Source: Pedobacter hartonius (GTDB lineage: Bacteria; Bacteroidota; Bacteroidia; Sphingobacteriales; Sphingobacteriaceae). From it: a stretch of DNA of 64,000 nucleotides. Each line of letters opens with the position of its first letter. Position 1 is the stretch's first letter. Positions 9,217-18,617 of the stretch are shown in pieces. Both the position numbers and the translations under genes were made by a program. The notes below the pieces were generated by a model that did no database searches, was not told the origin of the DNA, and saw only the letters and a list, made by a program, of their open reading frames with translations. The DNA lies in contig NZ_FNRA01000007.1 of assembly GCF_900107535.1 (NCBI RefSeq), forward strand, positions 124,001 to 188,000, read 5' to 3'.

Positions 9217-10443
9217 TTACTGGTTGGCAACCACTAAGAGTTCAATGTCTTTAAAAGGAAGGTTAAACATATTGCCAAGGGTTTTACTGGTCAGATGCCC
9301 CTGGTAGATATATAATGCCTCCCTGATACCCGGCCTGTTCCATACCACATTCATCAGTCCGCCCATTTCACCTATATCCACCAGGATGGGGGTAAAGATA
9401 TTGGTTAAGGCGTAAGAAGCGGTTCTGGGAACCCTTGAAGCGATATTCGGCACACAGTAATGGATCACATCGTGTTTCCTGAAAACCGGGTCTTTATGGT
9501 TAGTGACTTCAGAGGTTTCGAAACAGCCTCCCTGGTCTATACTCACATCAATTACTACGGAATCTGGTTTCATCCTGGCGACAGTTTCTTCCATGATGAT
9601 ACAGGGGCTGCGGCCGTGGGTGGCCCTGATCGCGCCAATGACTACATCACAGGTGGTTACAGCTTTTCCAAGCACTATAGGCTGCATGACGGAGGTAAAA
9701 ACACGGCTGCCCAGGTTATTTTGCAGACGTCGCAGGCGATAGATGGAACTGTCGAATACTTTTACTTCTGCACCAAGGGAAAGTGCTGTTCTTGCTGCAT
9801 ATTCACCTACGGTTCCTGCACCCAGAATGACGATCTCAGTAGGTGGAACACCAGTAAAACCGCCCAGCATCAGGCCCTTTCCGCCGGTAACACTGCTTAA
9901 ATATTCTGCGGCAATAAAGATGGAGGTTGCGCCAACGATCTCGCTCATGGCACGCACAACGCTTAGGATATTACCCTCATCTCGTAAATTCTCGAAACAA
10001 AGTGCATTGATCTTTTTATCCATCAGGGATTTCAGGTAACTTTCCTTGAGCGCTCCCATCTGGAGGGCAGAGATCAGGGTTTGCCCTTTGTGCATCATTT
10101 CTATCTCTTCACAGGTGGGGGGGGCAATCTTAACAATAATATCAGCATCAAAGACGTCCTTCTTGTTAAAGGTAATAATGGCACCCTGCTCACTGTAATC
10201 ATTGTCGGAAAAGTTTGCGCCGGTTCCCGCTCCGCTTTCCAGTAACACTTTGTGCCCGTTATTTACAAGGAGCGCAACAGATAAAGGGGTAAGGGCGATC
10301 CTAGTCTCCTGGAAGGAGATCTCTTTGGGGATACCAATATAAAGACTGTTGCTTTTTTGTTTTAGTTCTGATAGTGTCTCTTTAGGCTGTTGCAAACCTT
10401 TCTGAGCAATTAAGGCCATTTCTTCCCGTAATCCTGTAGCCAT
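9217..10443 (-). CDS. ald: Alanine dehydrogenase / PNT-family protein with altered active site
   Basis: Residues 35-400 align by eye along the whole of alanine dehydrogenase: YIGIPKE at 35, ETRIALTP with the substrate-binding Arg48, Lys105 in IVKIAPP, the NAD-binding loop GAGTVG at 208-213, and IDVSIDQGG later. Ald makes pyruvate and ammonia from alanine with NAD. Two points are odd. There is an extra N-terminal segment of about 33 residues, and the catalytic His of the classical enzyme (H96 in B. subtilis, in YLHLAA) aligns with Gln128 (ALQMGA). The activity may therefore differ from true alanine dehydrogenase. It lies downstream of porX-tsaE after 53 bp and could be co-transcribed with them. 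Confidence 0.8.
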   Translation of the reverse strand: MATGLREEMALIAQKGLQQPKETLSELKQKSNSLYIGIPKEISFQETRIALTPLSVALLVNNGHKVLLESGAGTGANFSDNDYSEQGAIITFNKKDVFDADIIVKIAPPTCEEIEMMHKGQTLISALQMGALKESYLKSLMDKKINALCFENLRDEGNILSVVRAMSEIVGATSIFIAAEYLSSVTGGKGLMLGGFTGVPPTEIVILGAGTVGEYAARTALSLGAEVKVFDSSIYRLRRLQNNLGSRVFTSVMQPIVLGKAVTTCDVVIGAIRATHGRSPCIIMEETVARMKPDSVVIDVSIDQGGCFETSEVTNHKDPVFRKHDVIHYCVPNIASRVPRTASYALTNIFTPILVDIGEMGGLMNVVWNRPGIREALYIYQGHLTSKTLGNMFNLPFKDIELLVVANQ

Positions 10444-10496
10444 TATCTAGCGTTTATTTGAATGAAATTAATAAAAATAAGATGAAAATCAAGCAT

Positions 10497-10919
10497 CTAA
10501 AGGTAATTTTTACTAAAATTGAATGCTCTTTTTTCGGGAGACAGTACTTTGATTTCCACTTTAATATAACGCTCCGGCAAAATTTCTGCCACACGTTCGG
10601 GCCATTCTATCAGGCATATATTGCCCGAATAGAAGTATTCCTCGTAACCGATGTCGTATGCCTCCCGGATGTTTTTAATTCTGTAAAAATCGAAATGGTA
10701 GATGGTGGAGCCAGCGGCTGCATATTCGTTCACGATGGAGAACGTGGGGCTGTTCACCACATCTTCTACGCCCATTTCTTCGCATATGGCTTTAATAAAG
10801 GTTGTTTTTCCTGCCCCCATCTCCCCCTCGAAAATAAACACCTTTTCCTCTCCTGAAAAATTAAACAGTGCTTTGGCTGCACTGTTTAATTCTGTAAGAC
10901 TGTTAACCTCAAGATTCAT
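10497..10919 (-). CDS. tsaE: tRNA threonylcarbamoyladenosine biosynthesis ATPase TsaE
   Basis: This is a 140-residue P-loop protein with Walker A GEMGAGKTT near residues 27-35, followed by the family's SPTFSIVNEY and the acidic HFDFYRI and LIEWPER segments. TsaE works with TsaB and TsaD to make t6A37 in tRNAs that read ANN codons. The length is normal. It begins 11 bp after the porX stop, so the two are likely one transcript. The partners TsaB and TsaD are not in this window. Confidence 0.93.
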   Translation of the reverse strand: MNLEVNSLTELNSAAKALFNFSGEEKVFIFEGEMGAGKTTFIKAICEEMGVEDVVNSPTFSIVNEYAAAGSTIYHFDFYRIKNIREAYDIGYEEYFYSGNICLIEWPERVAEILPERYIKVEIKVLSPEKRAFNFSKNYL

Positions 10920-10930
10920 TTGCCTTTTAA

Positions 10931-12484
10931 TTAACGTGAACTATAAGTGGCAATAGGAATGATCATCTCTTCAAGGGATATTCCCCCGTGCTGGAAGGTT
11001 TCGTTATAATAGTTTACAAACTGGTTATAGTTGTTCTGGTAAACAAAATAACGGTCTTCTTTGGCAAAGATATAATTGGAACTGATGTTGATCTTTGGCA
11101 GCTGTGCTTCGTGGGGGTTCTTAATCAGGAAAACCTCTTTGGCATTATAGTTCAGGTTCCTGCCTTGTTTGTAACGCAGGTTGGTGTTGGTATTCCTGTC
11201 GCCAATTACCTTGCTCGGGTGTTTTACCCGGATCGTTCCGTGATCTGTAGTGATCACGATCTTCACGTGTTTCTGGGAAAGTTTTTTCAGCAGTTCCAGT
11301 AATGGGGAATGCTCAAACCAGGATAACGTCAGCGAGCGGTAGGCGGCATCGTCATTTGCAAGTTCCCTGATCATGGCCATATCGGTACGCGCGTGTGACA
11401 ACATGTCCACGAAATTGTATACAATGGCATTGAATTCGTTCTGCATCAGGTTATTCACCTGCTCAGTGAGCGCTTTTCCATCATCATAGGTAAGGATCTT
11501 ATGGTAACTGAACTTGCAGTCCTTACGTACGCTGCGTTTGATCTGGTCGGCAAGGAAAGCCTCTTCATGCATGTTCTTTCCTCCTTCATCATCATCATTC
11601 TGCCAGAGTGAGGGAAAACGTTTTTCCATCTCCAGCGGCATTAAGCCGGAAAAGATGGAATTCCTTGCGTATTGTGTTGCGGTAGGCAGGATGCTTGAAT
11701 AGATATCTTCATCATCCAGCCTGAAATGTTCGGTGATCAGCGGATTGATGATCTTCCACTGGTCATATCTTAAATTATCGATCAGGATAAAAAATACAGG
11801 GGTAGTGGAATTGATCAGTGGAAATGCTTTTTTCTTGAGCAGCTCATTGGATAGCAAAGGAGCTTTTTCTTTGCCGTTTACCCAACCCAAATAGTTGTCT
11901 TCAATAAATCTCGAAAACTGGGTATTGGCTTCAGATTTTTGCATGGTTAGGATCTCGTGCATCTGCGGGTCATCCAGTTTTTCCAGTTCCAGTTCCCAGA
12001 ATACCAGTTTTTTATAGACGTCAACCCATTCCTCGTAGCTCAGTTTATCATTCAGGGTCATTCCCAGGCGCCTGAAATCCTGTTGATAGGCCATAGATGT
12101 TTTTGCACTGATCAGCCTTTTGTTGTCAATGATTTTCTTAATCGTGAGCAGTACCTGCTTTGGATTCACAGGCTTTATCAGATAATCGTCAATTTTTGAG
12201 CCGATCGCATCTTCCATCAGGTTTTCTTCTTCGCTTTTGGTGATCAGCACAACAGGGATGTCGCTTTTAATATTCTTAATGGCAGAGAGCGTCTCGAGCC
12301 CGCTCATGCCAGGCATGTTTTCGTCAAGAAAGACCAGGTCGAAATGCTCTTTTCCAAAAGCCTCCAGTGCATCATTCCCATTAGTAAATGTAGTTACGTG
12401 ATAACCTTTTTCGTTCAACAGTAATATATGTGGTTTTAACAAGTTAATCTCATCATCGGCCCATAGAATCTTGGTTTCCTGCAT
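10931..12484 (-). CDS. porX: PorX-type response regulator with PglZ/alkaline-phosphatase-like effector domain
   Basis: The 517-residue protein starts with a receiver domain (acidic pair Asp10/Asp11, phospho-acceptor Asp54 in LVFLDENMPG, LIKPVNP as the lysine motif). An alpha-helical linker and a PglZ domain follow; the latter has VFFILIDNLRYDQWK and the metal-site segment VITTDHGTIRVKHPS near the end. This is the architecture of PorX, which with sensor PorY controls type IX secretion genes in Porphyromonas. In other Bacteroidota the same protein is widely conserved. It lies upstream of tsaE in an apparent operon. A PorY-like kinase is encoded separately at 33987-35201. Confidence 0.9.
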   Translation of the reverse strand: MQETKILWADDEINLLKPHILLLNEKGYHVTTFTNGNDALEAFGKEHFDLVFLDENMPGMSGLETLSAIKNIKSDIPVVLITKSEEENLMEDAIGSKIDDYLIKPVNPKQVLLTIKKIIDNKRLISAKTSMAYQQDFRRLGMTLNDKLSYEEWVDVYKKLVFWELELEKLDDPQMHEILTMQKSEANTQFSRFIEDNYLGWVNGKEKAPLLSNELLKKKAFPLINSTTPVFFILIDNLRYDQWKIINPLITEHFRLDDEDIYSSILPTATQYARNSIFSGLMPLEMEKRFPSLWQNDDDEGGKNMHEEAFLADQIKRSVRKDCKFSYHKILTYDDGKALTEQVNNLMQNEFNAIVYNFVDMLSHARTDMAMIRELANDDAAYRSLTLSWFEHSPLLELLKKLSQKHVKIVITTDHGTIRVKHPSKVIGDRNTNTNLRYKQGRNLNYNAKEVFLIKNPHEAQLPKINISSNYIFAKEDRYFVYQNNYNQFVNYYNETFQHGGISLEEMIIPIATYSSR

Positions 12485-12588
12485 TATTGTATGTATAAGG
12501 TGTAAAAAATTCTTGAAAAAGAGTGATCTCTTTCTTAAGTACGGATAAAAATAGCAATTTTTGTACCGTATAATTTATTTTATAAAGA

Positions 12589-13818
12589 TTGAACAAAAAG
12601 AAAATAATAAATGACCCGGTATACGGATTCATCAATATACCCTCTGAGCTGATCTTTGACCTGATCTCACACCCCTTTTTTCAACGTTTACGTTATATCA
12701 AGCAGCTGGGGATGACCCACTTGGTTTATCCGGGGGCACTCCATACCCGTTTCCACCATGCGCTGGGTGCAATGCACCTGATGAGCCTGGCAATCGAGAT
12801 TTTGCGCAGCAAAGGACATGACATTACAAAGACGGAAGAGGAAGCCGCAACAGTGGCAATACTGCTCCATGATATTGGCCACGGCCCCTTTTCCCATGCA
12901 TTGGAACACTCCCTGGTAAAGGGCATCCACCATGAGGATATATCAATGCTGATGATGGAAAAATTAAACCAGGAGTTTAAAGGAAGGCTAAGCACAGCAA
13001 TAGAAATATTTACCGGCAAGTACCCTAAGAAATTCCTCCAGCAGCTGATATCCAGCCAGCTGGACCTGGACAGGATGGACTACCTGAACCGGGACAGCTT
13101 TTTCACCGGTGTTAGCGAAGGGGTGATCAGCTTTGACAGGATCATCAAAATGTTTAATGTGGCAGATGATCACCTGGTAATTGAAGAAAAAGGAATTTAT
13201 TCTATCGAGAAATTCCTGGTTGCCCGCCGGCTGATGTACTGGCAGGTTTACCTGCATAAAACCGTTATTGCGGGGGAGCAGCTGCTGGTAAAGATCCTGA
13301 AGCGGGCAAAAGAACTGGCGGAGCACGGAGAAGAGCTGTTTGCTACTCCTGCCCTGCAGCATTTTTTAAAGAATGATGTAAAGAAAAACGAGTTTCTAGA
13401 TGCGGAGATACACCTTTCACAGTTTGCAAGACTGGATGACCAGGATATATTTGCTGCGCTGAAGGTATGGAGGGAACATCCCGACAGGATTCTTTCGCTG
13501 TTATGCAATATGCTGGTGGACCGGCATTTGCTGAAAACAGAGATCAGTAACGATCCGCCTGAGGAAAGCCGTGTACAGCGGATGAAAGAGAACACCGGAA
13601 TTAGCCTTGAAATTAACCAAAACGAAGTTTGTTATTTCGTTTTTACGGATATGATCAGCAACAGAGCCTATAATACCGGCGAAGGAAACAGTACAATTAA
13701 CATTTTAATGAAAAATAATGAGACAATAGATATTGCAAAAGCCTCCGATTTGTCAAATCTTGAATCGCTGGATAAGACGGTTACAAAGCACATACTCTGT
13801 TATCCACGGATAATTTAG
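12589..13818 (+). CDS. HD-domain phosphohydrolase (dGTPase-like)
   Basis: The 409-residue protein begins at a TTG codon (12589). Homologues start with a similar NKKKIINDPVYGFI sequence, and no in-frame ATG comes before the conserved part. The HD metal site is visible: RFHHALG (His56), ILLHDIGHG (His94-Asp95) and LDLDRMDYL near residue 165. Proteins of this type resemble dNTP triphosphohydrolases and SAMHD1 but most are uncharacterised. It is divergent from porX and followed by about 120 bp before the lpxD start, which contains the lpxD promoter. Substrate unknown. Confidence 0.88.
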   Translation: MNKKKIINDPVYGFINIPSELIFDLISHPFFQRLRYIKQLGMTHLVYPGALHTRFHHALGAMHLMSLAIEILRSKGHDITKTEEEAATVAILLHDIGHGPFSHALEHSLVKGIHHEDISMLMMEKLNQEFKGRLSTAIEIFTGKYPKKFLQQLISSQLDLDRMDYLNRDSFFTGVSEGVISFDRIIKMFNVADDHLVIEEKGIYSIEKFLVARRLMYWQVYLHKTVIAGEQLLVKILKRAKELAEHGEELFATPALQHFLKNDVKKNEFLDAEIHLSQFARLDDQDIFAALKVWREHPDRILSLLCNMLVDRHLLKTEISNDPPEESRVQRMKENTGISLEINQNEVCYFVFTDMISNRAYNTGEGNSTINILMKNNETIDIAKASDLSNLESLDKTVTKHILCYPRII

Positions 13819-13902
13819 CATTTTTTAACAAAATAATTCATTTATTATCCCGTTTTTAGTTTCCGATTACAAGCTGTCTGAAAAATTAGGGGGTTGGGAA
13901 TA

Positions 13903-13933
13903 TTTGTTCATATCAATTTAACATTTAACTTTG
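13903..13933 (+). promoter_or_regulatory. Promoter of the lpxD-lpxC/fabZ-lpxA operon
   Basis: TTTG (13903-13906) and TAACTTTG (13926-13933) are 19 bp apart, an exact fit to the Bacteroidota sigma-ABfr consensus. The box ends only 4 nt before the lpxD ATG, so transcription should start at or next to the start codon and give a leaderless mRNA. Confidence 0.82.
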
Positions 13934-13937
13934 TAGA

Positions 13938-15020
13938 ATGCAATTTACTGCCAAGCAGATAAGCGACTTTTTAAGTGGAGCGATTGAAGGTGATGAAAAC
14001 GTAACGGTTTCTGAGCTTTCAAAAATAGAGGATGGTAAAAAAGGTGCCTTATGTTTTCTATCGAACCGTAAGTATGAACACTATATATATTCTACCAATG
14101 CCTCAGTAGTCATTGTTGGGCAGGATTTTTTTCCTGCACAGCCGGTCAGCTGTACATTGGTAAAAGTGAAAGATCCATATAGTGCCTTTTCCGTTTTACT
14201 CGAAAAGTACAACGAAGCGCTCAATGCGTCCCTCGATAAGTCGGGGATAGAACAGCCATGTTTTATCCATCCCTCAGCAAAGATCGGCAGGAATGTTTTC
14301 ATCGGTGCCTTCTCTTATATTTCCGAGAATGCGGAGATCGGTGACGGTACAAAGATCTCACAGCAGGTTTTTATCGGCGCTGATTCGAAAATCGGCTCGG
14401 GAAATACTATCCATCCGGGAGTTAAAATTTATAACAGGTCTGTCATTGGTGACAGGGTGGTCATCCATTCCAATACCGTGATCGGAAGTGATGGCTTTGG
14501 CTTTGCTCCGCAGCCTGATGGAACATATTCTAAAATTGCCCAGATCGGAAACGTAGTGATCGAAGATGATGTGGAAATCGGGGCGAATACTGCTATTGAC
14601 AGGGCTACGATGGGTTCTACCTTTATCAGAAAAGGAGTGAAATTAGACAACCTGATCCAGATTGCACATAATGCAGAGATCGGAGATAATACAGTCGTAG
14701 CTGCACAGGCAGGGATATCAGGCAGTAGTAAAGTGGGCAAAAACTCAGTTATCGGCGGGCAGGTTGGAATAGCCGGGCACTTGTCACTGGCAAATGGTAC
14801 CCAGATCGGTGCTCAGGCCGGGATCAATTTCAGCATCGCTGAAGAAAACAAGCAATGGCATGGCTCTCCTGCTCAGCCACTCAGGGACTGGATGCGGGCC
14901 TCTGTGCTTTTTAAACATCTTCCCGGTATTGAAAAACGTATTACAAAGATAGAGGCAGAATTGAAAAGAGAAGCCGAACACAGCATAGTTAGTACCACAC
15001 ACAACAATAATGAACGTTAA
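13938..15020 (+). CDS. lpxD: UDP-3-O-(3-hydroxyacyl)glucosamine N-acyltransferase LpxD
   Basis: The 360-residue protein has the LpxD-specific N-terminal domain ([14 protein letters not shown], then [16 protein letters not shown]). A long left-handed beta helix of hexapeptide repeats follows, with the catalytic-type segment [11 protein letters not shown] near residue 238. It adds the second 3-hydroxyacyl chain in lipid A synthesis, using acyl-ACP, in the cytoplasm. The start at 13938 is supported by the family N-terminus even though the promoter leaves almost no leader. Its 3' end overlaps lpxC by 11 bp, showing translational coupling. Confidence 0.97.
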   Translation: MQFTAKQISDFLSGAIEGDENVTVSELSKIEDGKKGALCFLSNRKYEHYIYSTNASVVIVGQDFFPAQPVSCTLVKVKDPYSAFSVLLEKYNEALNASLDKSGIEQPCFIHPSAKIGRNVFIGAFSYISENAEIGDGTKISQQVFIGADSKIGSGNTIHPGVKIYNRSVIGDRVVIHSNTVIGSDGFGFAPQPDGTYSKIAQIGNVVIEDDVEIGANTAIDRATMGSTFIRKGVKLDNLIQIAHNAEIGDNTVVAAQAGISGSSKVGKNSVIGGQVGIAGHLSLANGTQIGAQAGINFSIAEENKQWHGSPAQPLRDWMRASVLFKHLPGIEKRITKIEAELKREAEHSIVSTTHNNNER

Positions 15021-16422
15021 ACAAAAAACTATAAAAAGCGAAGTTTCCGTGCAGGGGGTAGGCCTGCATACAGGAGCAAATGTTACCTTAACTTTTTGTC
15101 CGGCGCCTGAAAATCACGGATTTAAATTCCAGCGTACAGATTTGCCGGGGCAGCCGATCGTAGATGCAGACTGTGATAATGTTACGGATACTGCCAGGGG
15201 AACCACGATCACACAGAACGGGGCCAGTATCAGCACCGTGGAGCATGTAATGGCTTCACTTGTTGGTATGGACCTTGATAATATTCTGATGAAGCTGGAC
15301 GGGCCTGAAACCCCGATCATGGACGGAAGCGCTATTTTATTTGTTGAAGCGCTTGAAAGTGTGGGCTTTGTTCAGCAGGATATCGACCGCGAATATTTCC
15401 AGATCCCTCACAATATCATTTACACTGAAACAGACAGGAAGGTTGAAATCGTGGCTATGCCACTGGAAGATTACAGGTTTACCTGTATGATCGACTATAA
15501 TTCTCCTGTACTGGGAAGCCAGCATGCTGTGATTTCCAGTATTGCGGAATTTAAAGATGAGATCGCTTCCTGCCGCACGTTTTGTTTCCTGCATGAGCTT
15601 GAATACCAGCTGCAGAACAACCTGATCAAAGGCGGGGACCTGAACAATGCGATTGTTATTGTAGATAAAGAAGTAAACAGGGAGGAACTTGATCACCTGG
15701 CCAAAATATTTAACAGGGAGAAAATTGAGGTAGCCCCTCAGGGAATCCTGAATAATATGGAATTACGCTACCAGAATGAGCCTGCCAGACATAAACTGCT
15801 GGATATGATCGGTGACCTGGCTTTGGTAGGAATGCATATTAAGGGACATATTATGGCTGCCCGGCCCGGTCATGCTGCAAATATTGCATTTGCTAAGAAA
15901 ATTAAAGCCGCTATCAAAAAGGAGAAGAACAAGAAAGTACAGAAGGTATATGACCCCTCTGTAAAACCGCTTTATGATGTGGTACAGATTATGGACATTC
16001 TTCCGCACAGGCAGCCTTTTCTGTTTATTGATAAAATTCTGGAATTATCAAAAACACATGTCGTGGGCGTAAAAAATGTGACCATGAACGAAGAGTTCTT
16101 CAAGGGGCATTTCCCGGGTGCACCGGTTCTCCCAGGAGTGATCCAGATCGAGGCAATGGCACAGACGGGAGGGATCCTGGTGCTGAGTACCGTTCCTGAT
16201 CCAAGAAATTACCTGACTTATTTCCTGAAGATCGATAAAGTGAGGTTCAGGGCACAGGTGTTACCGGGTGATACGATCGTTTTCAGATGCGATCTGATGG
16301 AGCCGATCCGCAGAGGCATCGCACAGATGAAAGGTGTGGGCATGGTAGGAGATAAAATTGTTGTCGAGGCAGAGATGATGGCACAAATTTCAAAAGTAAA
16401 AGAAAGCGAACGCGTATCATGA
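15010..16422 (+). CDS. lpxC-fabZ: Bifunctional LpxC deacetylase / FabZ 3-hydroxyacyl-ACP dehydratase
   Basis: The 470-residue fusion has LpxC in residues 1 to about 305 and FabZ from about 325 to 465. LpxC zinc ligands are visible as His79 ([10 protein letters not shown]), His261 and Asp265 (HKLLDMIGD). The FabZ half has [13 protein letters not shown] and the catalytic pair His367 ([11 protein letters not shown]) and Glu381 (QIEAMAQ), with the normal 14-residue spacing. LpxC commits UDP-acyl-GlcNAc to lipid A and FabZ dehydrates hydroxyacyl-ACP for membrane fatty acids, so one polypeptide links the two competing uses of hydroxyacyl-ACP. This fusion is known in Bacteroidota. It overlaps lpxA by 4 bp (ATGA). 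Confidence 0.97.
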   Translation: MNVKQKTIKSEVSVQGVGLHTGANVTLTFCPAPENHGFKFQRTDLPGQPIVDADCDNVTDTARGTTITQNGASISTVEHVMASLVGMDLDNILMKLDGPETPIMDGSAILFVEALESVGFVQQDIDREYFQIPHNIIYTETDRKVEIVAMPLEDYRFTCMIDYNSPVLGSQHAVISSIAEFKDEIASCRTFCFLHELEYQLQNNLIKGGDLNNAIVIVDKEVNREELDHLAKIFNREKIEVAPQGILNNMELRYQNEPARHKLLDMIGDLALVGMHIKGHIMAARPGHAANIAFAKKIKAAIKKEKNKKVQKVYDPSVKPLYDVVQIMDILPHRQPFLFIDKILELSKTHVVGVKNVTMNEEFFKGHFPGAPVLPGVIQIEAMAQTGGILVLSTVPDPRNYLTYFLKIDKVRFRAQVLPGDTIVFRCDLMEPIRRGIAQMKGVGMVGDKIVVEAEMMAQISKVKESERVS

Positions 16423-17204
16423 TACAACCTTTAGCATATATACATCCAGAAGCAAAAATCGGTGATAATGTAACCATTGAGCCTTTTGCGGTCATTCATA
16501 AAGACGTTGTCATTGGTGATGGTACCTGGATCGCATCCAACGTTGTCATTATGGACGGTGCAAGAATCGGAAAGAACTGTAAGATCTTTCCCGGATCAGT
16601 AATTTCCGGGATCCCGCAGGACCTGAAATTCGCAGGAGAAGTTACAACCGCTGAAATTGGCGATAACACGACCATCAGGGAGTGCGTAACCATTAACAGG
16701 GGTACTAAAGATAAGTGGAAAACCGTGATCGGCAGCAACTGCCTTATCCAGGCATACTCACATATTGCGCATGACTGTGAAGTGGGAGACCACTGCATCT
16801 TTTCCAACAGCACCACGCTGGCTGGCCACATTACCATCGGTAATTACGTGGTACTGGCAGGCCTGGTAGCGATCCATCAATTTGTAAAAGTAGGCTCACA
16901 TGCCTTTATTACCGGTGGTTCGCTCGTACGTAAAGACGTTCCCCCTTATGTTAAAGCGGCAAGAGAGCCCTTATCTTATGCCGGGATCAACTCCGTTGGC
17001 TTAAGAAGACGCGGTTTCTCTTCAGAAAAGATCAATGAGATCCAGGAGATATACAGGGTGCTCTTTGTGAAACATAATAACGTGACTAAAGCGCTTGATA
17101 AGATAGAGGCAGAATTTGCACCAACAGAAATCCGGGATGAAATTGTTGATTTTATCAGGAATTCGAACCGCGGCGTGATGAAAGGTTTTGGAACGGTAAG
17201 CTAA
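16419..17204 (+). CDS. lpxA: UDP-N-acetylglucosamine O-acyltransferase LpxA
   Basis: The 261-residue protein is almost the E. coli length (262). It consists of hexapeptide repeats forming a beta helix, followed by the helical C-terminus. The catalytic segment SHIAHDCEVG is at residues 114-123, with His118 in the place of E. coli His125. LpxA transfers the first 3-hydroxyacyl chain from ACP to UDP-GlcNAc. It starts within the stop codon of lpxC/fabZ and is followed after 12 bp by an ABC ATPase gene. Confidence 0.97.
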   Translation: MIQPLAYIHPEAKIGDNVTIEPFAVIHKDVVIGDGTWIASNVVIMDGARIGKNCKIFPGSVISGIPQDLKFAGEVTTAEIGDNTTIRECVTINRGTKDKWKTVIGSNCLIQAYSHIAHDCEVGDHCIFSNSTTLAGHITIGNYVVLAGLVAIHQFVKVGSHAFITGGSLVRKDVPPYVKAAREPLSYAGINSVGLRRRGFSSEKINEIQEIYRVLFVKHNNVTKALDKIEAEFAPTEIRDEIVDFIRNSNRGVMKGFGTVS

Positions 17205-17216
17205 TCTTTCTCATTC

Positions 17217-17834
17217 ATGACGATCGATTTAAAGGATGCCGGCAGAAGGTTCAACCAGGAATGGATTTTCAGAAATTTCAGTTATCAGTTCAGCTCTGCC
17301 GGCAAATATGCCATCCTCGGACCAAACGGTTCGGGAAAATCGACCCTGTTAAGTGTGATTCTGGGCAGTTTGTCGCCTTCTGAAGGCTTAGTTACCTATA
17401 CCCACCAGGAAACCATACCTGTAGAAAAAATTTATACACAGCTGAGCTTTGCAGCCCCTTACCTTGATCTTGTGGAGGAATTCACCCTGCAGGAAACCAT
17501 CGCATTTCACTTTAAATTTAAACGGCTCTATCCCGGCTTATCAGCTGAGGCACTGCTCGATCTCCTGGGCCTGTCAAAGTCTCAGGATAAGGCACTGAAA
17601 TACTTCTCTTCGGGTATGAAGCAGCGTACAAAACTTGCGCTTGCCTGCTGTACTGACGCTCCCCTGTTATTGCTGGATGAGCCCACTTCAAACCTGGATA
17701 AACAGGGAATTGAGTGGTATCATGGTCTGATCAAGGATTTTACGGAGGATAAACTGGTTTTGGTGGGGTCTAACCAGGAAAACGAGTACTCCTTTTGCGA
17801 AAATTTGATAAGTATAACGGATTATAAAGACTGA
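17217..17834 (+). CDS. Orphan ABC ATPase with unusual Q- and H-loops
   Basis: This is a 205-residue ATP-binding subunit with no membrane helices. Walker A GPNGSGKS is at 35-42, the signature FSSGMKQR at 130-137, Walker B LLLLDEP at 150-156 and the D-loop SNLD at 158-161. Where the Q-loop Gln is expected there is LSFAAPYLDL (77-86), and where the switch His is expected there is VGSNQENE (183-190). Both residues usually needed for coupling ATP hydrolysis are therefore replaced. No permease gene is nearby. It is only 12 bp downstream of lpxA, so it probably belongs to the lipid A operon; a role in envelope transport or regulation is only a guess. Confidence 0.85.
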   Translation: MTIDLKDAGRRFNQEWIFRNFSYQFSSAGKYAILGPNGSGKSTLLSVILGSLSPSEGLVTYTHQETIPVEKIYTQLSFAAPYLDLVEEFTLQETIAFHFKFKRLYPGLSAEALLDLLGLSKSQDKALKYFSSGMKQRTKLALACCTDAPLLLLDEPTSNLDKQGIEWYHGLIKDFTEDKLVLVGSNQENEYSFCENLISITDYKD

Positions 17835-17909
17835 TATTGTGCGCAATTGCAAGAGAAGTGTCATGAATTACACCCAAAATAGCGTAATAAATAAAATTTA
17901 AAATAATTG

Positions 17910-17940
17910 TTGCAGGATTCAAAAATAGTTTTTACCTTTG
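17910..17940 (+). promoter_or_regulatory. Promoter of efp
   Basis: TTG (17910-17912) and TACCTTTG (17933-17940) are 20 bp apart and fit the Bacteroidota consensus. The -7 box ends 44 nt before the efp ATG. It sits after the stop of the ABC gene, so efp has its own promoter. Confidence 0.8.
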
Positions 17941-17984
17941 CGGCACGAAATGGCGCTGAGGTTTAAGCAATAATTTCAAATAAA

Positions 17985-18545
17985 ATGGCAAAAGCATCAG
18001 AAGTAAAAAGCGGTAATATCCTTCGTTTCAACGGTGAGTTGACTCAGGTAGAAGAATTTCTTCACCGCACTCCTGGAAATTTAAGAGCTTTCTACCAGGC
18101 CAGAATGCGGAACATCAAAACCGGTAAATTGGTTGAGTACAGGTTCCGTACAGACGAAGAGGTAACGATTTGTCGTGTAGAAACAAGTGACTATCAATAT
18201 CTGTACGAGGACGGAGACTTCCTTGTAGTAATGGATGTTACTTCTTTTGAGCAGTTTAACATTCCTAAAACATTATTTGGGGAATCTATTAAGTTCTTAA
18301 AAGAAGGAATGAATGTGATCATCTCATTCGAAAGCGAAGAGCCGATTATAGCACAGATGCCGCAAAACGTTGAGCTGGAGATCACTTACACTGAGCCCGC
18401 TGTTAAAGGGGATACTTCTACAAGTGCGCTGAAATATGCAACTGTAGAAACAGGAGTGGAGATCAAAGTGCCTATGTTCATCAACCAGGGCGATAAAGTA
18501 AAGGTTGATACACGCACAGGTGATTACGTAGAAAGAGTAAAATAA
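17985..18545 (+). CDS. efp: Elongation factor P with non-standard loop tip
   Basis: The 186-residue protein has the full three-domain EF-P layout and ends with the family signature KVDTRTGDYVERVK. EF-P enters the ribosomal E site to relieve stalling at polyproline. The key loop reads HRTPGNLRAFYQ at residues 27-38. Aligned to E. coli (PGKGQ, modified Lys34) or to the PGKGN of Bacteroides from memory, the modified residue becomes Asn32, with Arg34 two residues later. Neither the Lys forms nor the Arg32 form used by rhamnosylated EF-P is present. It has its own promoter and terminator. Confidence 0.96.
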   Translation: MAKASEVKSGNILRFNGELTQVEEFLHRTPGNLRAFYQARMRNIKTGKLVEYRFRTDEEVTICRVETSDYQYLYEDGDFLVVMDVTSFEQFNIPKTLFGESIKFLKEGMNVIISFESEEPIIAQMPQNVELEITYTEPAVKGDTSTSALKYATVETGVEIKVPMFINQGDKVKVDTRTGDYVERVK

Positions 18546-18583
18546 GAATTTTTCATAGTTTAGTTTTAGGTTTAGGTTGATTT

Positions 18584-18617
18584 TGGCTTCGGAGTGGTTC
18601 CCGAAGCCATATTTTTT
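18584..18617 (+). terminator. Terminator of efp
   Basis: A perfect 9-bp GC-rich stem (18584-18592 with 18601-18609) is followed by TATTTTTT. It lies 38 bp after the efp stop. Confidence 0.88.
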
